Positions 6,485-14,376 of a stretch of 38,764 nucleotides of DNA are shown in pieces. The notes beneath the pieces are model-generated. The model was not told the origin of the DNA, ran no database searches, and saw only the letters and a program-made list of their open reading frames with translations. The DNA is from Flavobacteriaceae bacterium UBA5544. GTDB taxonomy: Bacteria > Bacteroidota > Bacteroidia > Flavobacteriales > Flavobacteriaceae. The stretch spans positions 1 through 38,764 of the forward strand of contig DINI01000008.1 of NCBI GenBank assembly GCA_002426755.1, written 5' to 3'. Positions within the stretch are counted from its first letter, which is position 1; each line of letters starts with the position of its first letter. Made by a program: the position numbers and the translations under genes.

Positions 6485-7933
6485 TTAATAATAAGTATAA
6501 CGTCTTACTTTGGAAATATATTTTGCCAATCTAATCACTTGATGACTATATCCATATTCATTATCATACCATATATATAAGAGTGCATTTTTTCCATCCG
6601 CTCTTACAATGGTAGCTTTGCTATCATAGATCGCTGGTGCAGAAATACCGACAATATCACTTGACACCAACTCATCGCTCAATTCATATTTGATTTGCTC
6701 TACAAGATTCCCTTCAAGCGCATATTTTTTCATAATTCCGTTGATGCCTTCCAAAGTTGTTTCTTTTTCCAATTCCAAATTCAAAATAGCCAATGAACCA
6801 TTAGGTACAGGAACTCTGATGGCGTTTGAAGTCAATTTTCCATCCATGGAAGGCAGTGCTTTAGTCACGGCACTACCTGCGCCAGTTTCGGTAATGACCA
6901 TATTTAAACCAGCGGCACGACCACGACGGTATTTGTCATGAAAATTATCCACCAAATTTTGGTCGTTGGTATAAGCGTGGATGGTTTCGATATGTCCGTG
7001 CTTCACACCCAATGTGTCTTCCACAGCTTTTAATACGGGTGTGATGGCGTTGGTGGTACAAGATGCAGCAGAGAAAATATCTACTTTGTCTGGATCATAA
7101 TCCAAATGATTGACACCATGAACAATATTTGGAACACCTTTGCCGGGAGCTGTCAACAATACTTTATTAACCCCTTTTGATGTCAAATGTCTTGTTAAGG
7201 CTTCTTTATCTCTAAAAACGCCTGTATTATCTATTACCAAAGCGTCTTTGATACCATATTTGGTATAGTCTATATCTTCAGGGTTGTTTGCTGAAATGAT
7301 GTTTACAGTCGTTCCGTTAATAATTAAAGCACTGTTTTTTATATCAGCAATCACCGTTCCTGAAAAATCGCCATGCACAGAATCATTTCTTAATAAAGAT
7401 GCTCTTTTCTCCAAAACGGTTTGGTCAATTTTACCACGAGTTACGATGGCTCTCAATCGCATTTGGCTGCCTTTTCCTGTTTTGGTCATCAATTCTCTTG
7501 CTACTAAACGGCCAATTCGCCCAAACCCATACAAAATGACATCTTTAGGTTTGATACTTTCATATTTACTTGCACCTTTAAGTTTGTCAGCAACAAAAGC
7601 CATGGCGTTGCTGTATTTTTGATCCTCTAGATGATACTCGTAAGTAAGTTTGCCAATATCTAATTTGGCTGGTGGAATATCCAACTGTTTGATAGCTTGC
7701 GCAATCTCTACAGAATCGAAAATCGATATTGGTTTTCCAATAAATTCGCCTGCATACTCATGTAGATTGAGTATTTCGCTGACATTTTTGTCAATCAGTT
7801 GATTTCTGAAAATAACCAACTCAATAGACTTGTCATACCAAAGGTCGCTTACAATCTTAATAAATTCAACTGTTGCGCGTCTTCTGTCGGCCTGAAAGGC
7901 CAATTCGTTTTCATAAGTTCCGTTCAAACTCAT
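6485..7933 (-). CDS. gap: Glyceraldehyde-3-phosphate dehydrogenase, long form with N-terminal extension
   Basis: GAPDH phosphorylates glyceraldehyde-3-phosphate oxidatively in glycolysis and runs in reverse in gluconeogenesis. The 482-residue protein has an N-terminal region of about 125 residues not found in the standard 330-residue enzyme. It is followed by the Rossmann motif YGFGRIGRLV (about 135-144), the catalytic Cys in SAASCTTNA (Cys292) and the partner His in ETIHAYTNDQN. This long type is common in Bacteroidota. The start at 7933 (MSLNGTYENE) is chosen because it matches relatives as I recall them and because the TATTTTTG box lies inside the longer possible reading frame, so an upstream start would fall in or before the promoter. 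Cofactor preference cannot be read safely from the sequence. Confidence 0.95.
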   Translation of the reverse strand: MSLNGTYENELAFQADRRRATVEFIKIVSDLWYDKSIELVIFRNQLIDKNVSEILNLHEYAGEFIGKPISIFDSVEIAQAIKQLDIPPAKLDIGKLTYEYHLEDQKYSNAMAFVADKLKGASKYESIKPKDVILYGFGRIGRLVARELMTKTGKGSQMRLRAIVTRGKIDQTVLEKRASLLRNDSVHGDFSGTVIADIKNSALIINGTTVNIISANNPEDIDYTKYGIKDALVIDNTGVFRDKEALTRHLTSKGVNKVLLTAPGKGVPNIVHGVNHLDYDPDKVDIFSAASCTTNAITPVLKAVEDTLGVKHGHIETIHAYTNDQNLVDNFHDKYRRGRAAGLNMVITETGAGSAVTKALPSMDGKLTSNAIRVPVPNGSLAILNLELEKETTLEGINGIMKKYALEGNLVEQIKYELSDELVSSDIVGISAPAIYDSKATIVRADGKNALLYIWYDNEYGYSHQVIRLAKYISKVRRYTYY

Positions 7934-7970
7934 AGTGTTAAGGTTTAGTGTGTTGTTTTTAAATTTTTTG

Positions 7971-7978
7971 CAAAAATA
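7971..7978 (-). promoter_or_regulatory. -7 promoter box of gap
   Basis: TATTTTTG on the minus strand, 37 nt before the ATG at 7933. No convincing -33 TTG is visible at 17-23 nt. Confidence 0.5.
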
Positions 7979-8015
7979 GTATATTTCAAACGTTTTCGTA
8001 GCGTTTTTTGAAAAT

Positions 8016-8050
8016 AAAAAACCCTTCAAGACATTTCAATCTTGAAGGGT
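8016..8050 (-). terminator. Intrinsic terminator of the HtrA protease gene
   Basis: ACCCTTCAAGA (8021-8031) pairs perfectly with TCTTGAAGGGT (8040-8050). On the minus strand the hairpin is followed by a T-tract (8016-8020). It begins 25 nt past the protease stop and lies upstream of the gap promoter. Confidence 0.92.
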
Positions 8051-8074
8051 CTAAACCAACTATTACTAACGGTT

Positions 8075-9478
8075 CTATCTAAAGATAAAACTTTCCTTTT
8101 GCCCATTGGTATTGATGACACTTATTTTAGTGATGTTGTCACCGTATTTTTGTTGCAGTTTGGCAATATCTTCCACAGAATCTATTTTTTCACCATTGAT
8201 TTCGGTGATTACATAGCCTTCGTTTATACCCAAATTCTTGTAAAGTGCATAATTATCGTTCTTCACAACCAAAACACCATTTTCAATTTTGTACTTTTCT
8301 TTTGATTTTTTAGGTATGTTTTTCAATTGCATATCTAAATATTCAACCGTCATTATTTCACTTTTTGATAACGTGACAGGCAGTACTTTTTCGTCTCCGT
8401 CACGATTAATGGTGACTTTAACAATATCATTAGGACGTTTTGTGTTCAAATAACCGCTTAAATCAGAAAATTTTGAAATCTTGATATTGTCCACTTTCTT
8501 GATGATGTCTCCGTTTTTAATGCCAGCTTTGGCCGCCCCAGAATTTTCTTCTATTTCACTCACATATACACCATCTATTTCATTCAAGCCATTCTCAACT
8601 GCATATTTTGAATTTCGATTTAGAACATTGACGCCCAAAATACCTGTTTGCACATTACCAAATTCCATAATATCTTCAACAACTTTTCGTGCAATGTTAC
8701 TAGGAACGGCAAAAGAATATCCAATATAAGAACCCGTTTGCGACGTAATTGCGGTATTGATTCCTATTAAATCGCCATTGATGTTAACCAGTGCACCACC
8801 AGAATTTCCTGGATTGACAGCCGCATCTGTTTGAATGAACGATTGCGCATTGATACCAGATAAATCCCTTGATTTGGCACTGATAATCCCAGCTGTTACG
8901 GTGGAAGTCAAATTAAACGGATTTCCAACCGCTAACACCCATTCACCGACTTTTGCTTGGTCCGAATCCCCAAATGTCGCATATGGCAAATCTTCATCTG
9001 CATCAATTTTCAAAAGTGCGATATCTGTTTTCTCGTCGGTTCCAATTAATTTTGCTGTGTATATTTTGTTGTCATTTAATGTAATGGATAAATCTTGTGC
9101 ACCATTAATGACGTGATTGTTGGTTATGATATAGCCATCAGGCGAAATAATAACACCGCTTCCTGTACCTACTTGAGTTCTTGGTTGGCTTCTTCCATAA
9201 AATAAGTCTTGCAAAGTTACAGGCCCACCTTGGCTTACGGTCGTATTTTTGACGTGAACCACTGCATGGACGGCATTTTCCGCAGCTTTAGTAAAATCTA
9301 CTGCGTCAGCATTATAAAGTAAATTGGAGGTTGTGTTGTTTGTTGGAATGAATGAAGGTTTTGAATCATTTGAGGCAACAAAAAATTTAGTGTCTTTTTC
9401 GATAAAAAGTTTATAGGCAGAAAGGGTCATGATTCCACCTAAAACAGAAACGAATAGTAAGGTTAAAATCTTTTTCAT
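8075..9478 (-). CDS. htrA: HtrA/Deg family periplasmic serine protease
   Basis: This envelope quality-control protease degrades misfolded exported proteins. The 467-residue protein starts with a membrane-spanning signal or anchor (about 5-25). The trypsin-like domain carries the full triad: His122 (ITNNHVI), Asp152 (TDIALLKID) and Ser226 (NPGNSGGAL). A first PDZ domain (about 280-370, with GVYVSEIEENSGAAKAGIKNGD) and a shorter second PDZ-like domain (about 400-467, with GVLVVKNDNY and GYVITEINGEKI) follow. This is the usual DegP/DegQ/DegS-type layout. It lies divergent to dapF with about 150 bp between them and ends at a strong terminator, so it is transcribed alone. Confidence 0.95.
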   Translation of the reverse strand: MKKILTLLFVSVLGGIMTLSAYKLFIEKDTKFFVASNDSKPSFIPTNNTTSNLLYNADAVDFTKAAENAVHAVVHVKNTTVSQGGPVTLQDLFYGRSQPRTQVGTGSGVIISPDGYIITNNHVINGAQDLSITLNDNKIYTAKLIGTDEKTDIALLKIDADEDLPYATFGDSDQAKVGEWVLAVGNPFNLTSTVTAGIISAKSRDLSGINAQSFIQTDAAVNPGNSGGALVNINGDLIGINTAITSQTGSYIGYSFAVPSNIARKVVEDIMEFGNVQTGILGVNVLNRNSKYAVENGLNEIDGVYVSEIEENSGAAKAGIKNGDIIKKVDNIKISKFSDLSGYLNTKRPNDIVKVTINRDGDEKVLPVTLSKSEIMTVEYLDMQLKNIPKKSKEKYKIENGVLVVKNDNYALYKNLGINEGYVITEINGEKIDSVEDIAKLQQKYGDNITKISVINTNGQKESFIFR

Positions 9479-9616
9479 TTGAATATTGAATTTGATAATT
9501 ATTTATTCAGTTAACGATTAAAATTAAATATTTATTGAATTGACATTTCAGGTTTAACGATTTTTAACTTCAACTTTAACGCACGTTTAACAAACCAGAA
9601 AACAATGGATTATTCT

Positions 9617-9624
9617 TATATTTG
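9617..9624 (+). promoter_or_regulatory. -7 promoter box of the dapF operon
   Basis: TATATTTG, an exact TAnnTTTG match, ends 7 nt before the dapF ATG at 9632. The box lies inside the longer in-frame ORF from 9605, which argues against that upstream start and suggests a very short or absent 5' leader. Confidence 0.6.
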
Positions 9625-9631
9625 CCCACGT

Positions 9632-10405
9632 ATGAAGATTGAATTTTATAAATACCAAGGAACGGGCAATGATTTCGTGATGATTGACAATCGTCAGGAA
9701 ACATTCAATAAGGACAATACCGAGTTTATTGCTCAATTATGTGACAGACAATTTGGTATTGGCGCTGATGGATTAATCCTTTTAGAAAATCATCCAAAAG
9801 TTGATTTTAAAATGGTTTACTATAATGCTGATGGTAACCAAAGCAGCATGTGTGGCAATGGAGGCCGTTGTATTACCGCTTTTGCAAACTATTTGGGAAT
9901 TATAAAAGATAAGGCCACGTTTGAAGCCATTGATGGGCTCCATCATGCGATGATAGAAAATGATATGGTTAAACTTCAAATGCAGGATGTAATATCGGTT
10001 GAAAAACACGAGAACCATTTGTTTTTGAATACGGGTTCGCCCCATCATGTCCAGATGGATTCTAATTTGGAGCTTTTGGACATTAAGTCGGTTGGGAGTA
10101 GGATTCGTTATGGCGCTCCTTATTTTAAAGAGGGAAGCAATGTCAATTTTGTCAAAAAACTGACGGAAGAATCTTTTTTTGTGCGTACGTATGAACGCGG
10201 AGTGGAAGATGAAACCCTTTCATGCGGTACTGGAGTCACAGCGGTTGCGTTGGCTATGAATTATATCGGAGAAACCGAAAAAAATCTCATAACGCTACAC
10301 ACACAAGGTGGTCAATTGCAAGTGGATTTTGAAAAAAATGGAGAAGGGTATAAAGATATTTGGTTAATTGGACCGGCGATTCAAGTTTTTAAAGGAGCGA
10401 TATGA
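9632..10405 (+). CDS. dapF: Diaminopimelate epimerase
   Basis: DapF interconverts LL- and meso-diaminopimelate without a cofactor, the penultimate step to lysine and the source of the peptidoglycan cross-linking residue. From the ATG at 9632 the protein has 257 residues and starts MKIEFYKYQGTGNDF, the normal family start. The two catalytic cysteines are Cys74 (NQSSMCGNGGRC) and Cys198 (ETLSCGTGVTA). The TATATTTG box just upstream rules out the 9605 start on mechanistic grounds. It is the first gene of a tight plus-strand operon with an acetyltransferase (4-nt overlap), mltG and a DUF2279 protein. dapA, earlier in the same pathway, lies at 33987. Confidence 0.96.
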   Translation: MKIEFYKYQGTGNDFVMIDNRQETFNKDNTEFIAQLCDRQFGIGADGLILLENHPKVDFKMVYYNADGNQSSMCGNGGRCITAFANYLGIIKDKATFEAIDGLHHAMIENDMVKLQMQDVISVEKHENHLFLNTGSPHHVQMDSNLELLDIKSVGSRIRYGAPYFKEGSNVNFVKKLTEESFFVRTYERGVEDETLSCGTGVTAVALAMNYIGETEKNLITLHTQGGQLQVDFEKNGEGYKDIWLIGPAIQVFKGAI

Positions 10406-10926
10406 TGACGCTTAAAGGAACCCATATTTATTTAAGGGCTTTGGAATCTGAAGACCTCGAATTCATTTACACCATAGAAAATGATGAGACTTTCTGGGAA
10501 ATCAGTAATACTCAGACCCCATTTTCCAAATACATTTTGAGGCAATATCTTGAAAATTCGCATAAAGATGTTTTTGAGGCTAAACAATTGAGATTGGTTA
10601 TTTCCAACTATAACGATGAGGCATTGGGTATGATTGATTTATTTGATTTTGATTTTAAAAACAGTCGTGCCGGTGTTGGCATTTTGGTAAAGGAATCCAC
10701 CAATCGTCAGCAAGGATTTGGAAAGGAGGCTTTGCAGTTATTGGTCAATTATAGTTTTGAGCATCTCAATTTGCACCAATTGTATTGTAACATTACGGAA
10801 GACAATAAAGCCAGCATTTCGTTGTTTACCAGTCAGGGGTTTGAAAAAGTGGGTCTTAAAAAAGATTGGAATTCTGTAAACGGAATCTATCAAAATGAAT
10901 ATTTGTTTCAACTTATCAATCATTAA
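10402..10926 (+). CDS. GNAT acetyltransferase, RimJ/RimL type
   Basis: This 174-residue protein matches the acetyltransferase_3 (RimJ/RimL/SpeG-like) group. It begins LKGTHIYLRALESEDLEFIY (about 4-23), the typical first strand and helix. The CoA-binding motif is seen around VGILVKESTNRQQGFGKEAL (about 91-110, with the Q/RxxGxG/A pattern QQGFGK). The C-terminal half has the ITEDNKASISLFTSQGFEKVG block (about 131-151). The substrate is unknown and could be a protein N-terminus, a polyamine or a small amine. The ATG overlaps the dapF stop in an ATGA arrangement and is preceded by AAAGGAG, an unusually good Shine-Dalgarno sequence for this phylum. Confidence 0.88.
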   Translation: MMTLKGTHIYLRALESEDLEFIYTIENDETFWEISNTQTPFSKYILRQYLENSHKDVFEAKQLRLVISNYNDEALGMIDLFDFDFKNSRAGVGILVKESTNRQQGFGKEALQLLVNYSFEHLNLHQLYCNITEDNKASISLFTSQGFEKVGLKKDWNSVNGIYQNEYLFQLINH

Positions 10927-11970
10927 ATGTATATCAAAAAAATTCTTATTGCCATTGTCTTAATTGGACTTGTTGTCTCAGGAGTTGTCGCCTACAACAT
11001 TTATACAATTATGTTCAATTCCAACACGGCATTCAATAGTGACGAAACTTATGTGTTTGTCCCAACGGACGCGACGTACAAAGAGGTTCGCGAACAATTA
11101 GAACCTTTATTGAAGGATATCGGTAGTTTTGATGCACTTGCAAAGAAAAAAAAATACAACACCAATATCAAAGCGGGAAGATACATCATCAAAAAAAACA
11201 TGAACAACAATGACATTATCAATTCCATAAGAAGTAATAATATTCCTCTACAGTTATCATTCAACAATCAAGAAACGCTCGAGAATCTGGCCGGTAGAAT
11301 TGCTTCGCAGATAGAGGCCGATAGTCTTTCATTAATTAAAGTGATGAAAGATTCTGAATTTTTAAATGAAAACAATTTTTCTAATGCCACCGCTTTAGGA
11401 ATGTACATTCCAAACAGCTACGAGTTTTTTTGGAACACTTCTGCAGAACAGTTTAGAGACCGAATGTTGAAAGAATACAATCGATTTTGGAGTGATACCA
11501 GATTAAATAAGGCAAAGGCGGTAAATCTCACACCCACACAAGTGACCGTTTTAGCATCCATAGTTCAAAAGGAAACAGCGAAAACTGATGAACGTCCACG
11601 TGTTGCAGGTGTGTATTTAAACCGTTTAAAAGTTGGGATGCCATTGCAGGCTGACCCTACGGTTATTTACGCCATCAAAAAAAGCACAAATGACTTTGAC
11701 CAAGTAATTAAACGCGTGCTCTATAAAGATTTGGAATTGGATTCGCCTTACAACACCTATAAGTATGCCGGTTTGCCACCAGGTCTTATCACCATGCCAG
11801 ACATTTCCTCCATAGATGCCGTTTTAAATCCGGAAAAACATGATTATTACTATTTTGTGGCAAATGTGAAAAATTTCGGATATCATAAATTCGCCAAAAC
11901 CTTATCGCAACATAATGTAAACAGACAAGAATATGTCCGTTGGATCAATGAACAAGGTGTCAATCGCTAA
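10927..11970 (+). CDS. mltG: Endolytic peptidoglycan transglycosylase MltG
   Basis: MltG cuts nascent glycan strands in the periplasm and is thought to set their length. The 347-residue protein has an N-terminal transmembrane anchor (about 5-28), a LysM-like part (about 40-110, with FVPTDATYKEV and AGRYIIKKNM) and the YceG catalytic domain. The catalytic Glu is Glu216 in ASIVQKETAKTDERPRVAGV, and the motif PLQADPTVIYA follows. The ATG directly abuts the stop of the acetyltransferase gene with no gap, so it is in the dapF operon. Length and motifs are complete. Confidence 0.95.
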   Translation: MYIKKILIAIVLIGLVVSGVVAYNIYTIMFNSNTAFNSDETYVFVPTDATYKEVREQLEPLLKDIGSFDALAKKKKYNTNIKAGRYIIKKNMNNNDIINSIRSNNIPLQLSFNNQETLENLAGRIASQIEADSLSLIKVMKDSEFLNENNFSNATALGMYIPNSYEFFWNTSAEQFRDRMLKEYNRFWSDTRLNKAKAVNLTPTQVTVLASIVQKETAKTDERPRVAGVYLNRLKVGMPLQADPTVIYAIKKSTNDFDQVIKRVLYKDLELDSPYNTYKYAGLPPGLITMPDISSIDAVLNPEKHDYYYFVANVKNFGYHKFAKTLSQHNVNRQEYVRWINEQGVNR

Positions 11971-11972
11971 TT

Positions 11973-12884
11973 GTGAAACATTCGATAAAACATATCCTTT
12001 TTGTTTTTTTATTGTCCATTTCTGCAGTCTCGCAATCCAAAATAAATTCTTTCCTTGCACCTAGTGACACGCTAAATGTTCCACGACGGAATGCTGTTTA
12101 TATCACTGAAGCATCACTTGCAACAGCATCGCTAGTTGGACTGAATCAATTATGGTATGCGGATTATCCACAATCTAAATTCCACACATTGAACGATAAT
12201 GATGAATGGCTCCAAATGGATAAGTTGGGCCATGTGTTTTCATCCTATCAAATGGGAAGGATCGGAGCTAATGTCTTAAAATGGAGTGGAGAAAGTGAAA
12301 AGAACCAATTGGTGTATGGATCAACTGTTGGCTTTGCGTTTCTGACAACCGTCGAAGTGTTCGATGGGTTTAGTGAGGAGTGGGGTTTTTCTTGGGGAGA
12401 TATGATTGCCAATGCATCAGGAACTGGATTATATGTTGGTCAAGAATTGCTTTGGAAGGAACAGCGTATTACTCTCAAATATTCATTTCAACGAACTGAT
12501 TTTGCATCGCAACGTCCTGATAAATTAGGAGATGGTTTTTTAGAAGAAGTGTTGAAGGATTACAACGGACAAACGTATTGGTTGAGCGCCAATGTGCATT
12601 CTTTTTTTAAAGATAGCAATATTCCGGAATGGATAAACGTCGCTGTTGGATATGGAGGAGAAGGAATGCTTACAGGAAAAAGCGAACCTGTTAATAACTT
12701 GATTATAAGTCCTCAACGCAGACGTCAATTCTATTTAAGTTTAGACGTAGATTTGACAAAAATAAAAACGAATTCCCACGTCTTGAAATCCGTATTTGAC
12801 GTTTTGAACGTCATTAAGGTACCATTTCCAACTTTGGAGTTGGACGGCAAAAATGGTCTTAAGGCGCATTTCATCTACTTTTAA
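11973..12884 (+). CDS. DUF2279 family exported protein
   Basis: The 303-residue protein has a signal peptide (about 1-21, ending AVSQS) and the DUF2279 (YfiM-like) core: QMDKLGHVFSSYQMGRIG (about 81-98), EVFDGFSEEWGFSWGDMIAN (about 127-146) and a following glycine-rich stretch. The conserved His and acidic residues could mark a membrane-associated or metal-dependent activity, but no function is established to my knowledge. The start is GTG at 11973, two bases after the mltG stop; the next ATG would remove the signal peptide. The C-terminal half is rich in beta-strand-like segments. It is the last gene of the dapF-mltG operon. Confidence 0.82.
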   Translation: MKHSIKHILFVFLLSISAVSQSKINSFLAPSDTLNVPRRNAVYITEASLATASLVGLNQLWYADYPQSKFHTLNDNDEWLQMDKLGHVFSSYQMGRIGANVLKWSGESEKNQLVYGSTVGFAFLTTVEVFDGFSEEWGFSWGDMIANASGTGLYVGQELLWKEQRITLKYSFQRTDFASQRPDKLGDGFLEEVLKDYNGQTYWLSANVHSFFKDSNIPEWINVAVGYGGEGMLTGKSEPVNNLIISPQRRRQFYLSLDVDLTKIKTNSHVLKSVFDVLNVIKVPFPTLELDGKNGLKAHFIYF

Positions 12885-12926
12885 CATACATTAACAGTCT
12901 AAAAGTCAGCAACTAAATAAAAGTTG

Positions 12927-12934
12927 TATATTTG
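12927..12934 (+). promoter_or_regulatory. -7 promoter box of the SLT-like gene
   Basis: TATATTTG, an exact match, 56 nt before the ATG at 12991 in a 106-bp gap. No clear -33 element was found. Confidence 0.55.
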
Positions 12935-12990
12935 CAGGCTGAAAATTTAGAACAAAAATATTGTAAATCTGTTCTATAAAATTAGTAGTT

Positions 12991-13659
12991 ATGATAAAAA
13001 AATGGACTAAGTATTTCGCAATTTCTTTTGCAATTTTGGCGGTTATCGTTTTTGCATTATTTCCAAACAAATCAGTGGATATGACCAATTTTTCCACAGA
13101 TGGATTAGAACTCAATTACACAGTAAATAAAGACATGGCAATGTTGTCTGAAACAGATCAGGCAGACAAAACAGCAATCAATACTGAATATTCTCCTTTT
13201 TTGGGAAAAGCATATACAGGTTTTAAGGAAGCGGTTGCTTTTAAGGAATCGAGAGGGAATTATAGAGTTATAAATGATTTTGGATATATTGGAAAATACC
13301 AATTTGGATTAGAAACATTAAAATTAATCGGTATATACAATGCCGACCAGTTTTTATACAATCCTGAACTTCAGGAAAAAGCCTTTATGGCGAATGCACA
13401 GCGTAACAAATATGTCCTGCGCAAAGATATTTCTCGTTTTGAAGGTAAAACCATTAGCGGAATAAAAATTACAGAATCAGGAATTTTGGCAGCTGCGCAT
13501 CTTGCAGGCCCTGGTAGTGTAAAAAAATTCTTAAGAAGTTATGGCAATGATACCTTTTCTGATGCTTTTGGTTCTTCGATTAAATTGTACATGAAGAAAT
13601 TTTCCGGTTACGATACATCTTCGATTGTTCCTGATAAAAAAGCTAAAGTTACGTTATAA
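12991..13659 (+). CDS. Membrane-anchored lysozyme/SLT-like protein
   Basis: The 222-residue protein has one N-terminal hydrophobic segment (about 8-25), a linker and a lytic-transglycosylase-like domain. AVAFKESRGNYRVIN (about 81-95) has the ES motif in which Glu86 would be the catalytic acid. It is followed by GYIGKYQFG (about 99-107), like the G-x-xQ part of such folds, and by GILAAAHLAGPGSVKKFL (about 164-181). No LysM repeat is seen, although relatives are, as I recall, often annotated as LysM proteins. It may cut or bind peptidoglycan; activity is inferred. Its stop directly abuts the stop of the convergent methylase gene. Confidence 0.75.
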   Translation: MIKKWTKYFAISFAILAVIVFALFPNKSVDMTNFSTDGLELNYTVNKDMAMLSETDQADKTAINTEYSPFLGKAYTGFKEAVAFKESRGNYRVINDFGYIGKYQFGLETLKLIGIYNADQFLYNPELQEKAFMANAQRNKYVLRKDISRFEGKTISGIKITESGILAAAHLAGPGSVKKFLRSYGNDTFSDAFGSSIKLYMKKFSGYDTSSIVPDKKAKVTL

Positions 13660-14376
13660 TCAATCCTTGTGAATGATAAAAATGGCTGGACGTTTGTGTA
13701 AATCAACTTTCACAGACTTCCAGTCTTTAACTGTCATTGTTCTAATGTATTCCGTAGATAATGTCAGGTCGCATGCGACACACACTCTTGTTTGAAGCTG
13801 CAAAGTATCGCATAAATCTTCGAGCATCTTATTGTTTCGATATGGAGTTTCTATAAAAATTTGGGATTGATTTTGCTCAAATGACAATTTTTCCAAACGT
13901 TTTATTTCAGATTTTCTTTCGCCTTTATCGATAGGAAGATATCCATTGAACGTAAAACTTTGACCATTCATACCAGAGCTCATCAATGCAAGTATAATGC
14001 TTGATGGTCCCACCAAAGGAACCACCTGGATGCGGTTTTGGTGAGCCAACTTTACAATGTCCGATCCTGGATCTGCAATAGCCGGACAGCCAGCCTCTGA
14101 AAGCAATCCAATGGATTTACCTTGTTTGCAGGCATTGAGAAATTCCGGAAGTTCGTTTTCGTGGGTATATTTATTTAAAACATTGAGTTTTAGATTAGGT
14201 TGTGATTTTTTCGGACAAATCGATTTTATGAATCGTCTTGCTGTTTTTTCGTTTTCAACAATGTAATCATCAATCGATTCGATGACTTTTTTAATTGAAA
14301 TGGGTAAAACCTCTAAAGGTGGATTGTCTCCCAATCCGGTTGGGATTAGGTATAATTTACCAAATTGGTGTTCCAT
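13660..14376 (-). CDS. RsmI-like SAM-dependent methyltransferase (tetrapyrrole methylase fold), short form
   Basis: The 238-residue protein belongs to the tetrapyrrole methylase superfamily and is closest to RsmI, which 2'-O-methylates C1402 of 16S rRNA. The signs are LYLIPTGLGDN (about 8-18), VENEKTARRFIK (about 40-51), GLLSEAGCPAIADPGSDIVKLAH (about 94-116), VPLVGPSSIILALMSSG (about 123-139) and FIETPYRNNKMLEDL (about 178-192). Compared with RsmI (about 286 residues in E. coli) the C-terminal domain is missing, and Bacteroidota commonly carry such a short paralogue besides true RsmI. The target is therefore uncertain. Its ATG overlaps the dehydrogenase stop by one base (TAATG), suggesting coupled translation. 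Confidence 0.85.
   Translation of the reverse strand: MEHQFGKLYLIPTGLGDNPPLEVLPISIKKVIESIDDYIVENEKTARRFIKSICPKKSQPNLKLNVLNKYTHENELPEFLNACKQGKSIGLLSEAGCPAIADPGSDIVKLAHQNRIQVVPLVGPSSIILALMSSGMNGQSFTFNGYLPIDKGERKSEIKRLEKLSFEQNQSQIFIETPYRNNKMLEDLCDTLQLQTRVCVACDLTLSTEYIRTMTVKDWKSVKVDLHKRPAIFIIHKD

Noticed and set aside
7934..8029. 32-residue extension of GAPDH upstream of 7933
   Set aside because: It runs through the TATTTTTG promoter box and into the terminator of the protease gene, so it cannot be translated from that promoter.
12885..12990. Terminator after the DUF2279 gene
   Set aside because: No stem of useful length or T-run found; the operon end is not marked by an intrinsic terminator I can see.
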